Part shown: one piece after another, positions 8,762 through 18,500 of the stretch
Layout: every line of letters starts with the position of its first letter
Numbering within the stretch: position 1 is the first letter of the stretch
Assembly: GCA_963755815.1 (NCBI GenBank)
Contig: CAVWLF010000016.1
Location: forward strand, 38,438 to 102,437
Source of the DNA: Palsa-506 sp963755815
Lineage (GTDB): Bacteria > Actinomycetota > Actinomycetes > Streptosporangiales > Streptosporangiaceae
Direction: 5' to 3'
Length of the DNA: 64,000 bases
Notes under the pieces: generated by a model
Databases searched by the model: none
Told to the model about the DNA's origin: nothing
Seen by the model: only the letters and a program-made list of their open reading frames with translations
Position numbers and translations under genes: made by a program

Positions 8762-9867
8762 GCCTCGCTCACGGCCGGTGAATCAGCGGAAACGAGCACC
8801 GGATCCGGCCGGATGGTCAGGGTAACCCGGCTGCCGGCCGGCAGCGCCGACGCGTCCGCCGTCGTTAGCTGGGCCAGGATCGTGGTGTCGCCCAGGTCCA
8901 CGGTGACGCGGCTCAGCGCCCCCAGGAACGTGGCGGCGATGACCGTGCCGGTCAGCGGCCCCGAGTCGCCCGAGCTGTCCGAGGCCAGCGTGACCGCCTC
9001 CGGCCGGACCAGCGCGATGGCCGGCCCGGGCGGGGTTGAGAGGTCCACCAGCGGGAGATCGCGTCCCCGCACCGTCACCGTCTGGCCGCTGACCGTGCCG
9101 GCCAGCCGGTTGGAGAGGCCGACGAACTCGGCCACGAACGCAGTCGCCGGGCGCGAGTAGACCTCGGTCGGCGGGGCGAGCTGCTCGATGTGGCCGGCCC
9201 GCATCACGCCGACCCGATCCGCGATGGCCAGCGCCTCCTCCTGATCGTGGGTCACGAACAGCGTGGTAATGCCCACCTCAAGCTGGATCCGGCGGATCTC
9301 GTCCCGCAACTGCGCCCGGACCTTGGCATCCAGCGCGGAGAGCGGCTCATCGAGCAGCAGCACCTGCGGCTGGATGGCGAGCGCACGGGCCAGCGCGACC
9401 CGCTGCTGCTGCCCGCCGGAGATCTGGTGCGGGTACCGGTCCGCCTGCGCGGACAGGCCCACGAGCTCGAGCATCTCGATCGCCCGCCGGTTCCGCTTCT
9501 CCGTGCTGATCCGGCGCAGCCGCAGCCCGAAGGCCACGTTCTGCTGCGCCGTCATGTGCGGGAACAGGGAGTACGCCTGGAACACCATTCCCATGTCGCG
9601 CTTGCTGGCCGGCAGCCGGGTGACATCCCGGCCGCCGACGGTGATATACCCGGCGTCGGCGTCCTCCAGCCCGGCGACCAGCCGCAGCGTAGTGGTCTTG
9701 CCGCAGCCCGACGGGCCGAGCAGCGCGATAAGCTCGCCGGCCTGCACGGTCAGGTCGAGCTTGTCCAGCGCGACGACCGGGCCGTAGTGGCGGCTCAGCC
9801 CTTCCATCCGCACCTCGACGGCGGTCCTGGCCGCGCCGTCCTGCGTGCTGGTCATTGGTGATGTCAC
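8758..9867 (-). CDS. ABC importer ATP-binding protein (PotA/FbpC type)
   Basis: This is the ATPase of the importer encoded upstream. It has Walker A GPSGCGKTT, signature ISGGQQQRVALARAL, Walker B VLLLDEPLSALD and the H-loop VTHDQEEA, followed by a C-terminal TOBE-like domain of about 120 residues. I choose GTG 9867 as the start because GAGG lies 8 nt upstream. The frame stays open to 9957 but overlaps the permease gene there. It lies 10 bp after the second permease and overlaps the phosphoesterase start. The family moves polyamines, iron or aminoethylphosphonate; the substrate here is open. Confidence 0.93.
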   Translation of the reverse strand: MTSPMTSTQDGAARTAVEVRMEGLSRHYGPVVALDKLDLTVQAGELIALLGPSGCGKTTTLRLVAGLEDADAGYITVGGRDVTRLPASKRDMGMVFQAYSLFPHMTAQQNVAFGLRLRRISTEKRNRRAIEMLELVGLSAQADRYPHQISGGQQQRVALARALAIQPQVLLLDEPLSALDAKVRAQLRDEIRRIQLEVGITTLFVTHDQEEALAIADRVGVMRAGHIEQLAPPTEVYSRPATAFVAEFVGLSNRLAGTVSGQTVTVRGRDLPLVDLSTPPGPAIALVRPEAVTLASDSSGDSGPLTGTVIAATFLGALSRVTVDLGDTTILAQLTTADASALPAGSRVTLTIRPDPVLVSADSPAVSEA

Positions 9868-9877
9868 GGGCACTACC

Positions 9878-10738
9878 TCATCCCCGGCCGCGGTCGCGAC
9901 GGCGGCCAGCAAAGGACAGGAGCAACAGCAGGGCGAAGACGAACAGCAGCGCGGCAAGCGAGGTGGAGAAGATTACCGAGGCGTTCGGCGTGTTCCGGCT
10001 GATGGAAAATAGCTCCACCGACAGGTTCTGGTACAGCAGCAGGTAGCCGATGGTGAACTCGCCGAGCACCAGGGCGGAGGTCAGCACCATCGTGTTCAGG
10101 ATCGCCTGCCACATGTTCGGCACGATCACCCGGACGATCACGGTGAACCAGCTGGCCCCGAGACTGCGGGCGGCCTCGGACAGGGTAGTGACGTTTATCG
10201 CGGTCAGCCCGGCCGACAGCGCCCGGTAGGCGTAGGGCAGGGCCAGTATCACGTAGGCCCAGAACAACATGAGCGCGGATATCTCGTGCCGCCGGATGTA
10301 GTTGTAGACCGGGGCGAGGCCGACCACCAGGCTGATCGCCGGGATGGTGAGCGGCAGCAGGCAGAGGAATTCAAAGGTGCGGCTGATCCACTGCACCCGC
10401 AGCCGGATCCAGATCATGGTCGGCACCAGCAGCACCAGCACGATAACGCAGGTGATGACGGCCAGTTCCAGCGAGATCTCGATAGCGGACAGCAGCGGCG
10501 GCGGGCCCTTGTAGGTCGCGATCTGCTTCCAGGCCGCGAGTGACCAGGAGCCGGGCGTCTTCCCTTCCAGCGAGAACCGGGCCAGCGCCAGCAGCGGCAG
10601 GACGAAGAAGAGCCCGAATACGGTGAAGACCAGGTAGCGGAACAGGTTCAGCCGCCGGCGCCGGCTGGCCTGCATGCCACGCGGGCGCCGGACCGGCTCG
10701 GCCAGGGACGACTCGCCCAGCGACGTTAGCGCAGCCAT
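9878..10738 (-). CDS. ABC importer permease 2
   Basis: This inner-membrane permease has 286 residues, about six membrane helices and the EAA loop EAARSLGASWFTVIVRVIVPN, which docks on the ATPase. The start is ATG 10738 (MAALTSLGESS), preceded by GGAGGG at good spacing; the open frame upstream is the shadow of permease 1. Its start overlaps the end of permease 1 by 13 bp. Together they form the heterodimeric channel of a PotB/PotC- or PhnU/PhnV-like importer. Confidence 0.92.
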   Translation of the reverse strand: MAALTSLGESSLAEPVRRPRGMQASRRRRLNLFRYLVFTVFGLFFVLPLLALARFSLEGKTPGSWSLAAWKQIATYKGPPPLLSAIEISLELAVITCVIVLVLLVPTMIWIRLRVQWISRTFEFLCLLPLTIPAISLVVGLAPVYNYIRRHEISALMLFWAYVILALPYAYRALSAGLTAINVTTLSEAARSLGASWFTVIVRVIVPNMWQAILNTMVLTSALVLGEFTIGYLLLYQNLSVELFSISRNTPNASVIFSTSLAALLFVFALLLLLSFAGRRRDRGRG

Positions 10739-11592
10739 CGTGATGCCCTCCGCTGCAGCAAGGCGTATAGCGTCATGATGATGGCCACCAGGATTATCAT
10801 GCCCAGGGCGAGCACATCGGCGTAGTTGATATTGGACAGCCCGACCTCGCTGCTGAGGGAGGTGCTGATCTGCTGCGGCACGGTGTACGGGACCTGGCTC
10901 TCCCAGGCCTCGATCGTGGCGAAGGCGGACAGCGCGTTGGCGAACAGCAGCAGCGCCGAGCCGAGGAAAGCCGGGGCCAGCAGCGGGGCGCCGACGTGCC
11001 GCCAGTACTGCCACGCCGATGCGCCCAGGCTATCGGACGCCTCCCGCCACTGGATCTTCAGCCCGTCGATCGCGGGCATGAAGATCAGCACCATCAGCGG
11101 GATCTGGAAGTACATGTAGATCAGTGAGATGCCCCAGGGGAAGTTGAAGTACCAGCTGGCGTGAAACAGCAGGCCGGCCGGACCCAGCAGCGCCAGGAAC
11201 GCGAACGCCAGCGTGACCCCGCCGAACTGGGCCAGGACGCCCGAGAAGGCCACATACAGCCGGCGCACCATGCCGTCGGGATTCCCGGTTGACACGGCAT
11301 AGGCCAGAATTGCGCCGAACAGCGCCCCGCCCACCGCGGTGACCAGGCACAGCTTGAGCGAGCCGCTGAAGTAGGTGCGCACCAGCGGGTTGCCCAGCTC
11401 GGTGATGTTGGACAGCTGCCACGCGCCGCTCGGGTTCTTCAGCGCGTCGGTGATCACGATCCCGGTCGGCAGCACCAGGAAGACGCCGACGTAGGCGAAG
11501 AACGGCACCACACCGACCCAGCCGGGCACCGAAGGCCGGCGCCCGGCCCTCGCGGGCCGGGCGCCGGTCTCAGTCGTTGCAGCGACGGTCAC
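10726..11592 (-). CDS. ABC importer permease 1
   Basis: This permease subunit has 288 residues with about six transmembrane helices and the EAA motif REASDSLGASAWQYWRHVGAPLLAP. The N-terminus is basic and cytoplasmic. The gene begins 10 bp downstream of the binding-protein gene stop and overlaps permease 2 by 13 bp, so the two channel halves are probably made in equal amounts. Confidence 0.92.
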   Translation of the reverse strand: MTVAATTETGARPARAGRRPSVPGWVGVVPFFAYVGVFLVLPTGIVITDALKNPSGAWQLSNITELGNPLVRTYFSGSLKLCLVTAVGGALFGAILAYAVSTGNPDGMVRRLYVAFSGVLAQFGGVTLAFAFLALLGPAGLLFHASWYFNFPWGISLIYMYFQIPLMVLIFMPAIDGLKIQWREASDSLGASAWQYWRHVGAPLLAPAFLGSALLLFANALSAFATIEAWESQVPYTVPQQISTSLSSEVGLSNINYADVLALGMIILVAIIMTLYALLQRRASRWLR

Positions 11593-11602
11593 GTTCCCCT
11601 CG

Positions 11603-12730
11603 CTAGCTCACGGCCTTGGCCCAGTTCGCCGCCAGGTAATTAGCGGCGGCGGTGGCCTGGGACTGGGTGAGGAATACCGGCGTTCCGGAGACCGGCGGCA
11701 GCGCGGCGGCCGCCGTCTTGTCCAGGGAGCCGTTGGAGGTCATCGCGGCCTCCTCGACCGGCCGGGCGCCACCCTGCAGCCAGAGGTTCTGGCCGTCGGT
11801 CGCGCCCTGCGAGTAGAGGAATTCCTCCCACAGCCGGGCGGCGGCCGGGTGCGGCGCGCTCTTGTTGATGGCCTGGGTGTAGTACCCGCCCAGGACGGCG
11901 TTCGACGGCACGAACACCTTCCAGTTGGATCCCTGGCCCACGTAGGCCGGGAGGTTCAGGTAGTCCCAGTTGAATACGACCGGGGTGGTGCCCGCCTTGA
12001 TCGAGGCGCCGGTCGCCGAGATCGGGGAGAAGTTACCGGCCTGCTTGAGCTTGTGGAAGAAGTCCACGCCCTTGGCGATGCTGTCCGCCGTTCCGCCTTC
12101 GGCCAGGTTCGCCATCATCACGCCGTTCAGGGCGGCGTTGGCCGAGGTCGGGTCCCCGTTCAGCGCGACCGCGTTCTTGAACTTCGGGCCGAGCAGCTGG
12201 TTCAGCGAGGTGATCGTCCCGAACTTGGTCGAGTTGTAGCCGATCGCCATGTAGCCGCCGTAGTCCTCGTACCACAGACCGTTCGACTGCTTCTGCGAAG
12301 CCGGGATGGAACTCCAGGTGCTGACCTTGTACGGCGTGAACAGGTTGGTGTTCACCAGCGCGACGGACTGGCCGACGTCGACCACATCGGGCGCCGCGGA
12401 GGTGCCGTTCTCCTGCTTGATCGCGTTGACCTCTTGCTGGCTGGTGCCATCCGGGTTCGCCGAGTTGACCTTTATTCCGTAGGTCGTCGTGAACTGCTTG
12501 ATGATGTTGCCGTAGTTTGCCCAGGTCGGCGGAAGGGCGATGACATTGAGCGTGCCCTCCTTCTTCGCCGCGGCGATCAGCTTGCTCATTCCGCCGCCGG
12601 CCGAGACCGAGGTGACCGTGGCCCAGTTAGTCCCGCCGCTAGCCGTCGAGCCACCCGACGACCCGCACCCGGCAGCGAGCAGCGCCAGGGCGCCAAGCCC
12701 GGCGAGCCCAATTCGATATGTCGACCTCAC
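11603..12730 (-). CDS. extracellular solute-binding lipoprotein of the ABC importer
   Basis: The product is a type 1 periplasmic-binding-like protein of 375 residues, tethered by lipid. The signal peptide runs RSTYRIGLAGLGALALLAAGC, with the lipobox LAAGC and the modified Cys22. I place the start at GTG 12730 because ACAGGAGG lies 7-8 nt upstream; the further upstream ATGs have no such site. The mature part has a family-1-like pattern (GTLNVIALPPTWANYG, DVVDVGQSVAL, YNSTKFG, AGTTPVVFNWDY). It is the first structural gene of the operon, behind a LacI-type operator. The ligand cannot be read; iron, polyamine and aminoethylphosphonate binders all have this build. Confidence 0.92.
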   Translation of the reverse strand: MRSTYRIGLAGLGALALLAAGCGSSGGSTASGGTNWATVTSVSAGGGMSKLIAAAKKEGTLNVIALPPTWANYGNIIKQFTTTYGIKVNSANPDGTSQQEVNAIKQENGTSAAPDVVDVGQSVALVNTNLFTPYKVSTWSSIPASQKQSNGLWYEDYGGYMAIGYNSTKFGTITSLNQLLGPKFKNAVALNGDPTSANAALNGVMMANLAEGGTADSIAKGVDFFHKLKQAGNFSPISATGASIKAGTTPVVFNWDYLNLPAYVGQGSNWKVFVPSNAVLGGYYTQAINKSAPHPAAARLWEEFLYSQGATDGQNLWLQGGARPVEEAAMTSNGSLDKTAAAALPPVSGTPVFLTQSQATAAANYLAANWAKAVS

Positions 12731-12837
12731 GCGAATGCCTCCTGTCAACGTCCCCATCCCCGGCTGTCCGTGCAAAGGCCATGACATAGCAATGCCGGGA
12801 GGTTGACTGGCCTCCCGCCAATGGCCATTCGGCCCAA

Positions 12838-12866
12838 ATGCCTAAAACGTTTAGCATCGGTATGCT
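12838..12866. promoter_or_regulatory. LacI-family operator upstream of the importer operon
   Basis: A near-perfect palindrome at 12838-12857 has arms ATGCcTAAA and TTTAGCAT around a central ACG, with one extra C in the left arm. The CG-centred A/T core is typical of LacI/GalR-family operators. AGCAT at 12853-12857 also pairs with ATGCT at 12862-12866. On the minus strand a perfect TTGACA (12891-12886) lies just upstream, so the palindrome covers the likely -10/start region of the binding-protein gene. The LacI-type regulator is encoded immediately upstream. Confidence 0.65.
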
Positions 12867-12930
12867 GACGTACCCGGCGCGCGGGTGTCAAGGGAAGTTA
12901 CCGAGATGACGCCGACGGCCAACCTGATGT

Positions 12931-13977
12931 TCATCGAGGCCGTTGAGCACGGCCTGACCGGGGCATATCCGGTGGCTGCAGCGAGGCGCGCTGGATCAGC
13001 TCGACGCCGGCGATGTAGTCGTCCGGCGGCCCGGGCTCGAGCAGGCGCATCATCAGCGCGCGGCCCATGGCCCGCTGGTCCATCCGGATGGTGGCCAGCG
13101 GCGGGTCGAGCAATTCGGACGTCGGCAGGTCGTCATGGCCGATGACTGATATGCCCGGTCCGACCGGCAGCGATAGCTCGCGGGCCGCCTTATAGACCGC
13201 GTGCGCGGTGTAATCGGAGTTGGTGATGATCGCGGTCGGGGCATCCCGGCTGGACAGTAACGTCACCGCCGCCCGCTGCACGTCGGCGATCGTGAGCAGG
13301 GAGTACATGACGCGGGGTCGCAGGCCGAGCTGGCGGGCGAGGCGCCGGAAGTGCCGCAGCCGGTCCGGGTCCGCCATCAGCGCCGGAGGCGCGGACAGGA
13401 ACGCGACCGACGTGTGGCCAAGCTCAGCCAGGCGGCACATGGGCAGCTCGACGGCGGCGGTACTGTCCGGGCTAACCCGGGAGATGCCGGTAATGCCGTC
13501 GGCCGACCCGTTCAGCGCCACCACCGGCGCCTCCGGGCGCAGCTCCTGCCAGAGCCGGATCGACTCCCCGCTCCCGACCGGGGCAATCGCCAGCCCGGCC
13601 ACGCGCTGCACGGCCATCTCCTGTACGTGCCGGCGCTCGCGCTCCAGCGAGTAGCGCGAGTCAAGGACGACCAGAGTCGCGCCCGACTCGGCCGCGACCT
13701 GCTGCGCGCCGCTCAGCACTTCGAGGAAGAACGGATTGGCGAAATTGCGTACCACGAAGCCGTAGGTGGTGGTGCGCCCCCGGCGCAGTGCCTGCGCCTG
13801 CGGGTTGGCCCGGTAACCAAGCTGCTCGGCCGCGGCCAGGGTCCGCCGCCGCGTCTCGTCGGCCACGCCCGGCTGCCCGTTCAGCGCCAGGCTCGCCGTC
13901 GCGACGGAGACTCCGGCCATCCTGGCGACGTCGCGGATGCCAGCAGGCCGCGTGGATCCGCCCTGGTGCGTCGCCAT
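12931..13977 (-). CDS. LacI-family transcriptional regulator
   Basis: This 348-residue regulator has the LacI helix-turn-helix at residues about 13-40 (IRDVARMAGVSVATASLALNGQPGV), the hinge region (GYRANPQAQALRRGRTTTYGFV) and a periplasmic-binding-like effector domain (SVIGHDDLPTSELLDPPLATIRMDQRAMG). The conserved C-terminal regulatory signature indicates sensing of a small sugar-like or nucleoside-like ligand. It is read in the same direction as the importer operon, with its stop about 200 bp upstream of the binding-protein start and a fitting operator between. It most likely represses that operon. Confidence 0.92.
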   Translation of the reverse strand: MATHQGGSTRPAGIRDVARMAGVSVATASLALNGQPGVADETRRRTLAAAEQLGYRANPQAQALRRGRTTTYGFVVRNFANPFFLEVLSGAQQVAAESGATLVVLDSRYSLERERRHVQEMAVQRVAGLAIAPVGSGESIRLWQELRPEAPVVALNGSADGITGISRVSPDSTAAVELPMCRLAELGHTSVAFLSAPPALMADPDRLRHFRRLARQLGLRPRVMYSLLTIADVQRAAVTLLSSRDAPTAIITNSDYTAHAVYKAARELSLPVGPGISVIGHDDLPTSELLDPPLATIRMDQRAMGRALMMRLLEPGPPDDYIAGVELIQRASLQPPDMPRSGRAQRPR

Positions 13978-14099
13978 GATCTCTCCTGCCGGGAGGCTGT
14001 GCCCAGCGCCAGGCTAGCGCCCGGAATCGCCGGCGGCTGACCGCCTACTCTGTCTTGCGGCGGGTACTATCCGCGGCGACACGACGAGGAGGCTCCGCG

Positions 14100-14834
14100 G
14101 TGCAGATACTGGGCGTCGATATTGGCGGGACGGGGATCAAGGCGGCCCCGGTGGACATCACGACAGGAAAACTGGCGGCCGAGCGGGTCAAGCTCGCGAC
14201 CCCGCACCCAGCCAAGCCCGACGCGGTCGCCGACGTCGTGCGCGAGCTGGTGACCGGCTTCGGCTGGAGCGGCCCGGCCGGAATCACGTTTCCCGGCGTG
14301 GTCACCAACGGGACCACCAGGACCGCCGCCAACCTCGACCCGGCCTGGATCGGGCTGGACGCGCGCGGGCTCCTCGGCAAGGCCACCGGACTGCAGGTCA
14401 GCGTCATCAACGACGCCGACGCGGCCGGCCTGGCCGAGATCAAATTCGGGGCCGGGGCGGGGCACCGGGGCACCGTGCTGCTGCTGACGCTGGGGACCGG
14501 GATCGGCAGCGCGCTGTTCGTCGACGGCATCCTGGTGCCAAACACCGAGTTCGGGCATATCGAGATCCGGGGCAAGGACGCCGAGCACCGGGCTTCCGAG
14601 CACGCCAAGGAAGAGCACGACCTGAGCTGGGAAAAGTGGGCGGCCCTGGTCGACGAGTACCTGCAGAGGATGGAGGCGCTGCTGTCCCCCGGCCTGTTCA
14701 TCATCGGCGGCGGGGTCAGCCGGAAGTCGGAAAAATTCCTGCCGCTGCTAACCGGGCTGACCGCCCCGGTCGTGCCGGCCGCGCTGCACAACGACGCCGG
14801 CATCGTCGGCGCCGCCATGGCGGCGGCCAGCTGA
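14100..14834 (+). CDS. ppgK: polyphosphate glucokinase
   Basis: This ROK-fold kinase of 244 residues phosphorylates glucose using polyphosphate or ATP. It shows the phosphate-binding VDIGGTGIKAA at the N-terminus, TFPGVV, the catalytic-Asp segment VINDADAAG and TLGTGIGSALFVDG. The motif GKDAEHRASE and the C-terminal layout match actinobacterial PpgK rather than general glucokinases. The start is GTG 14100, with GGAGG 8 nt upstream; the open frame reaching 14055 lacks a binding site. It is divergent from the LacI gene. Confidence 0.93.
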   Translation: MQILGVDIGGTGIKAAPVDITTGKLAAERVKLATPHPAKPDAVADVVRELVTGFGWSGPAGITFPGVVTNGTTRTAANLDPAWIGLDARGLLGKATGLQVSVINDADAAGLAEIKFGAGAGHRGTVLLLTLGTGIGSALFVDGILVPNTEFGHIEIRGKDAEHRASEHAKEEHDLSWEKWAALVDEYLQRMEALLSPGLFIIGGGVSRKSEKFLPLLTGLTAPVVPAALHNDAGIVGAAMAAAS

Positions 14835-14850
14835 CGGCCGCCCGGCGCGG

Positions 14851-15519
14851 CTAGCCGTCGGTACCGTCTGGCGCCGCGGGCCCGCCGGTCGTCAGGCCCG
14901 GGCCGGCCCGGCCCGCTGCGCCACGCCGCCGCTCGCGCATCAGGCCGGCCGCCTCGATGCCGCCAACCACGAGGCCGGCCGCCAGCACCCAGAACGCGAG
15001 GGCGCCATGCGCGCCCAGCGCCAGCGGCCCCCGGATCAGGGTGCCCGGCTTGCTCACGGCGAGCAGGTGGTTGAAGCGGGCCTGGCCGGAGCGCTGGCCG
15101 ATCCACCGGGCGGCGAGCGCCGCCGCCACGCCGCCGGCCAGCAGCCCGAGCACGGCCGGCACGCCATGCCTGCGCACCGCGAGCGCCCACCCGAGCAGCC
15201 CGCACGCGGCACCGCCCAGGACGCTGAGCGCGACGAACCAGGCGTCGGCCACGATGAACGCGCTCGTTTCCGGGTTCAGCACGTCGGCTCCCCCGCCGCC
15301 GGTGGTGATCAGCACCGCGTGCGGGGCCACCGCGGCCCAGGTGAGCCCGGCCATCAGGCCGACGAGCGCGCTGCCCGCGACCAGCACCGCGAACACGGCG
15401 GCGGCGGTGAGCGCCAGCCGGGCCCGGTTACCCCGGCTGACGGCAGCGGCGCCGGGATCACCGCCGGGCCAGGAGGAATCAGGCCGGGCGGGGAAAGGGA
15501 TCTCGCCAGTGTCCGCCAT
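14851..15519 (-). CDS. DUF2567-like membrane protein
   Basis: The product is a 222-residue membrane protein with four helices at about residues 33-60, 88-112, 118-138 and 167-192. Between the first two lies the segment ITTGGGGADVLNPETSAFIVADAWF, resembling the actinobacterial DUF2567 family. Both ends are polar and the C-terminal tail is Arg/Gly-rich. Its function is unknown. It follows dnaE on the same strand with a 33-bp gap and converges with ppgK. Confidence 0.75.
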   Translation of the reverse strand: MADTGEIPFPARPDSSWPGGDPGAAAVSRGNRARLALTAAAVFAVLVAGSALVGLMAGLTWAAVAPHAVLITTGGGGADVLNPETSAFIVADAWFVALSVLGGAACGLLGWALAVRRHGVPAVLGLLAGGVAAALAARWIGQRSGQARFNHLLAVSKPGTLIRGPLALGAHGALAFWVLAAGLVVGGIEAAGLMRERRRGAAGRAGPGLTTGGPAAPDGTDG

Positions 15520-15552
15520 TCTTCGCAGAAGGGTACCGTCACCGGTCCCTGA

Positions 15553-18500
15553 TCAGCCCACGCAGCCCGGGCCCAGTAGCTGCTTAAGGTCGGCCAGCAG
15601 CGACGGTGACGGCTTGACCCGCAGCTTGTCATCCAGCCGTATCTTCTTCATCCGGTCACCGCTGAGCAGGCGCAGGTGAACCTCCACGTGGCCGGGGTGG
15701 GTCCGCAGCACCTCCTTGAGGCGCTCGACCACCGGCGGCACGCACCGGGCCTCCATGATGGACACCACGAAAGGGCCGTCTTCCCCGCTCGGCAGCTCGG
15801 GGACGCTCACCTCCATCGCGACCAGCTTGGGCTGGTCCTCCCGCCGGTCCAGCCGCCCCTTCACCACCACGATCGCGTCCTCAATGATCATCGTCAGCGC
15901 GGCCTGGTAGGTCGAGGGGAAGAACAGCACCTCGATCGCGCCCTCCAGGTCCTCCAGGGTCGCCGCGGCCCAGGTATTGCCCTGCCGGGTGACCTTCCGC
16001 TGGACGCCGGACAGGATTCCGCCGACGGTCACCAGCTGGCCGTCACCGCGCTCGCCCCGGGAGCTGCGTTCTGGCTCTTCTACCGCTGACCCGACGAGCT
16101 GGGCGACCGAGCAATCGGTGGCCGCCGCGAGGATATGCTCCAGGCCGAGCAGCGGGTGATCGGAGACATACAGCCCGAGCATCTCCCGCTCGAAGCCGAG
16201 CAGGGCCGGCTTCTCCCACTCGCCGTCCGGCACCGGCACGTCGAAGGTCGCGGCCGTCTCGGTGTCCTCGCCGAAGAGCGAATCCTGCCCGATGGCCTCA
16301 TTGCGCTTGACGTCGATCACAGTGTCGATGGCCTGCTCGTGGATGAGCACCAGGCCCTTGCGCGGGCTGCCGAAGGAATCGAAGGCGCCCGCCTTGATCA
16401 GTGACTCGATCACCCGCTTGTTGCAGACGTTCACCGGCACCTTGCGGAGGAACTCGGCGAAGCTGGCGAAGGCGCCCTTGGACGTGCGCGCCGCCACGAT
16501 CGCCTCGACCACGGCCGTGCCCACGTTGCGCACGGCGGCCATGCCGAACCTGATGTCCTGGCCGACCGGGGTGAACATCGCGGTGGAGGAGTTCACGTCC
16601 GGCGGCAGCACCTTGATGCCCATCCGGCGGCACTCGTTCAGGTACAGGGCTGACTTGTCCTTGTCCCCGGCCACCGAGGTCAGCAGGCCGGCCATGTACT
16701 CGGCCGGGAAGTTGGCCTTCAGGTAGGCGGTCCAGTAGGAGATCAGCGCGTAGCCGGCCGCGTGCGCCTTGTTGAAGGCGTAGCCGGAGAACGGGACCAG
16801 GGTGTCCCAGACGGTCTTGACCGCGTCGTCGGAGTATCCGTTGTCCCGCATGCCGGCCGAGAACGACTCGTACTCGCGGTCCAGGATCTCCTTCTTCTTC
16901 TTGCCCATCGCCCAGCGGAGCAGGTCCGCCTTGCCCGGCGTGTAGCCGGCCAGCGCCTGGGCGGCGGCCATGACGTGCTCCTGGTAGACCATCAGCCCGT
17001 AGGTGTCGCCCAGGATGTCGTCCAGCGCCCCGGCTAGCTCGGGGTGGATCGGGGTGACCGGCTTGCGGCCGGTCTTGCGGTCCGCGTACACCGGCGCGCT
17101 GGCCATCGGGCCGGGCCGGTAGAGGGCGATGACCGCGGCGATGTCGCCGAACTTGTCGGCCCGCATGGCCCGGAGCAGCGCCCGCATCGGGCTGCCGTCG
17201 AGCTGGAACACGCCCAGCGTGTCGCCGCGGGCGAGCAGCTCGTAGGTCGGCTTGTCGTCCAGCGCCAGCGTGTCCAGGTCGATCTGCTGGCCCCGGTTGG
17301 CGGCGATCCCGGCCACCGCGTCCTCCAGCACGGTGAGGTTGCGCAGGCCGAGGAAGTCCATCTTGAGCAGGCCGATGTCCTCGCAGGCCGGGTAGTCGAA
17401 CTGGGTGATGATCGCGCCGTCGGCCTGGCGCTTCCAGATCGGGATGTGGTCGATGAGCGGCTCGCTGCTCATGATCACGCCAGCCGCGTGCACGCCGGGC
17501 TGGCGGATCAGCCCCTCCAGCCCGCGGGCGGTATCGATCACCTGGCGGACCTCGGCCTCCGCCTCGTACAGCGCGCGGAGCTCGCCGGCCTCGCCATGCC
17601 GCGGGTGATCAGCGTCGAAGATCCCGGACAGCGGGATGTCCTTGCCCATCACGGCGGGCGGGAACGCCTTGGTGATCCGGTCGCCGAGCGCGTAGGGGAA
17701 GCCGAGCACCCGGGCCGAATCCTTGACCGCCGCCTTGGCCTTGATCGTGCCGTAGGTGATGATCTGCGCGACCCGGTCGTCGCCGTAGCGCTCGGTGACA
17801 TACCTGATCACGTCGCCGCGCCGGCGCTCGTCGAAGTCGATGTCGAAGTCCGGCATGGTCACGCGATCGAGGTTGAGGAAGCGCTCGAACATCAGGTCGT
17901 GATAGATGGGATCGAGGTCGGTGATGCCGAGCGAGTACGCCACGATCGAGCCGGCCCCGGAGCCGCGGCCCGGCCCGACCCGGATGCCGTTCCGCTTGGC
18001 CCACATGATGAAGTCGGCGACGACCAGGAAATAGGCGCAGAAGCCCATCTGCTCGATCACGCCGATCTCGTACTCGGCCTGCTTCCGGCGCTGCTCGTCG
18101 TACCCGTCCGGGTAGCGGCGGTCCATGCCCGCCCAGACTTCCTTGCGCAGCCAGCTCTGCTCGGTCTCGCCGTCCGGCAGCGGGAAGCGCGGCATCAGGT
18201 TGGACTTGGTGAAGGTGACGTCCGCCCGCTCGGCGATCAGCAGCGTCGAGTCGCAGCCGGCCTGCCATGCCTCGTCGCTGCTGACCGCCCGCATCTCCGC
18301 CGGGCTCTTCACGTAATAGCCGGTGCCCTCGAGCCGGAACCGGTTCGGGTCGGCCATGTTGGTCCCGGTCTGCACGCAGAGCAGCACCCCGTGCGCCTGG
18401 GAGTCCTCCGGCCGGGTGTAGTGCGAGTCGTTGGTCACCACGAAGGGCAGCGACAGGTCGGCCGCGATCCGCTTCAGGCCGGCCCGGGTGCGCTGCTCGA

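Noticed and set aside
12796..12817. Hairpin CGGGAGG/CCTCCCG upstream of the binding-protein gene, as a terminator or riboswitch
   Set aside because: It lies in the presumed 5' leader of the operon, has no U-run and no wider structure that I could recognise; chance pairing is likely in this composition.
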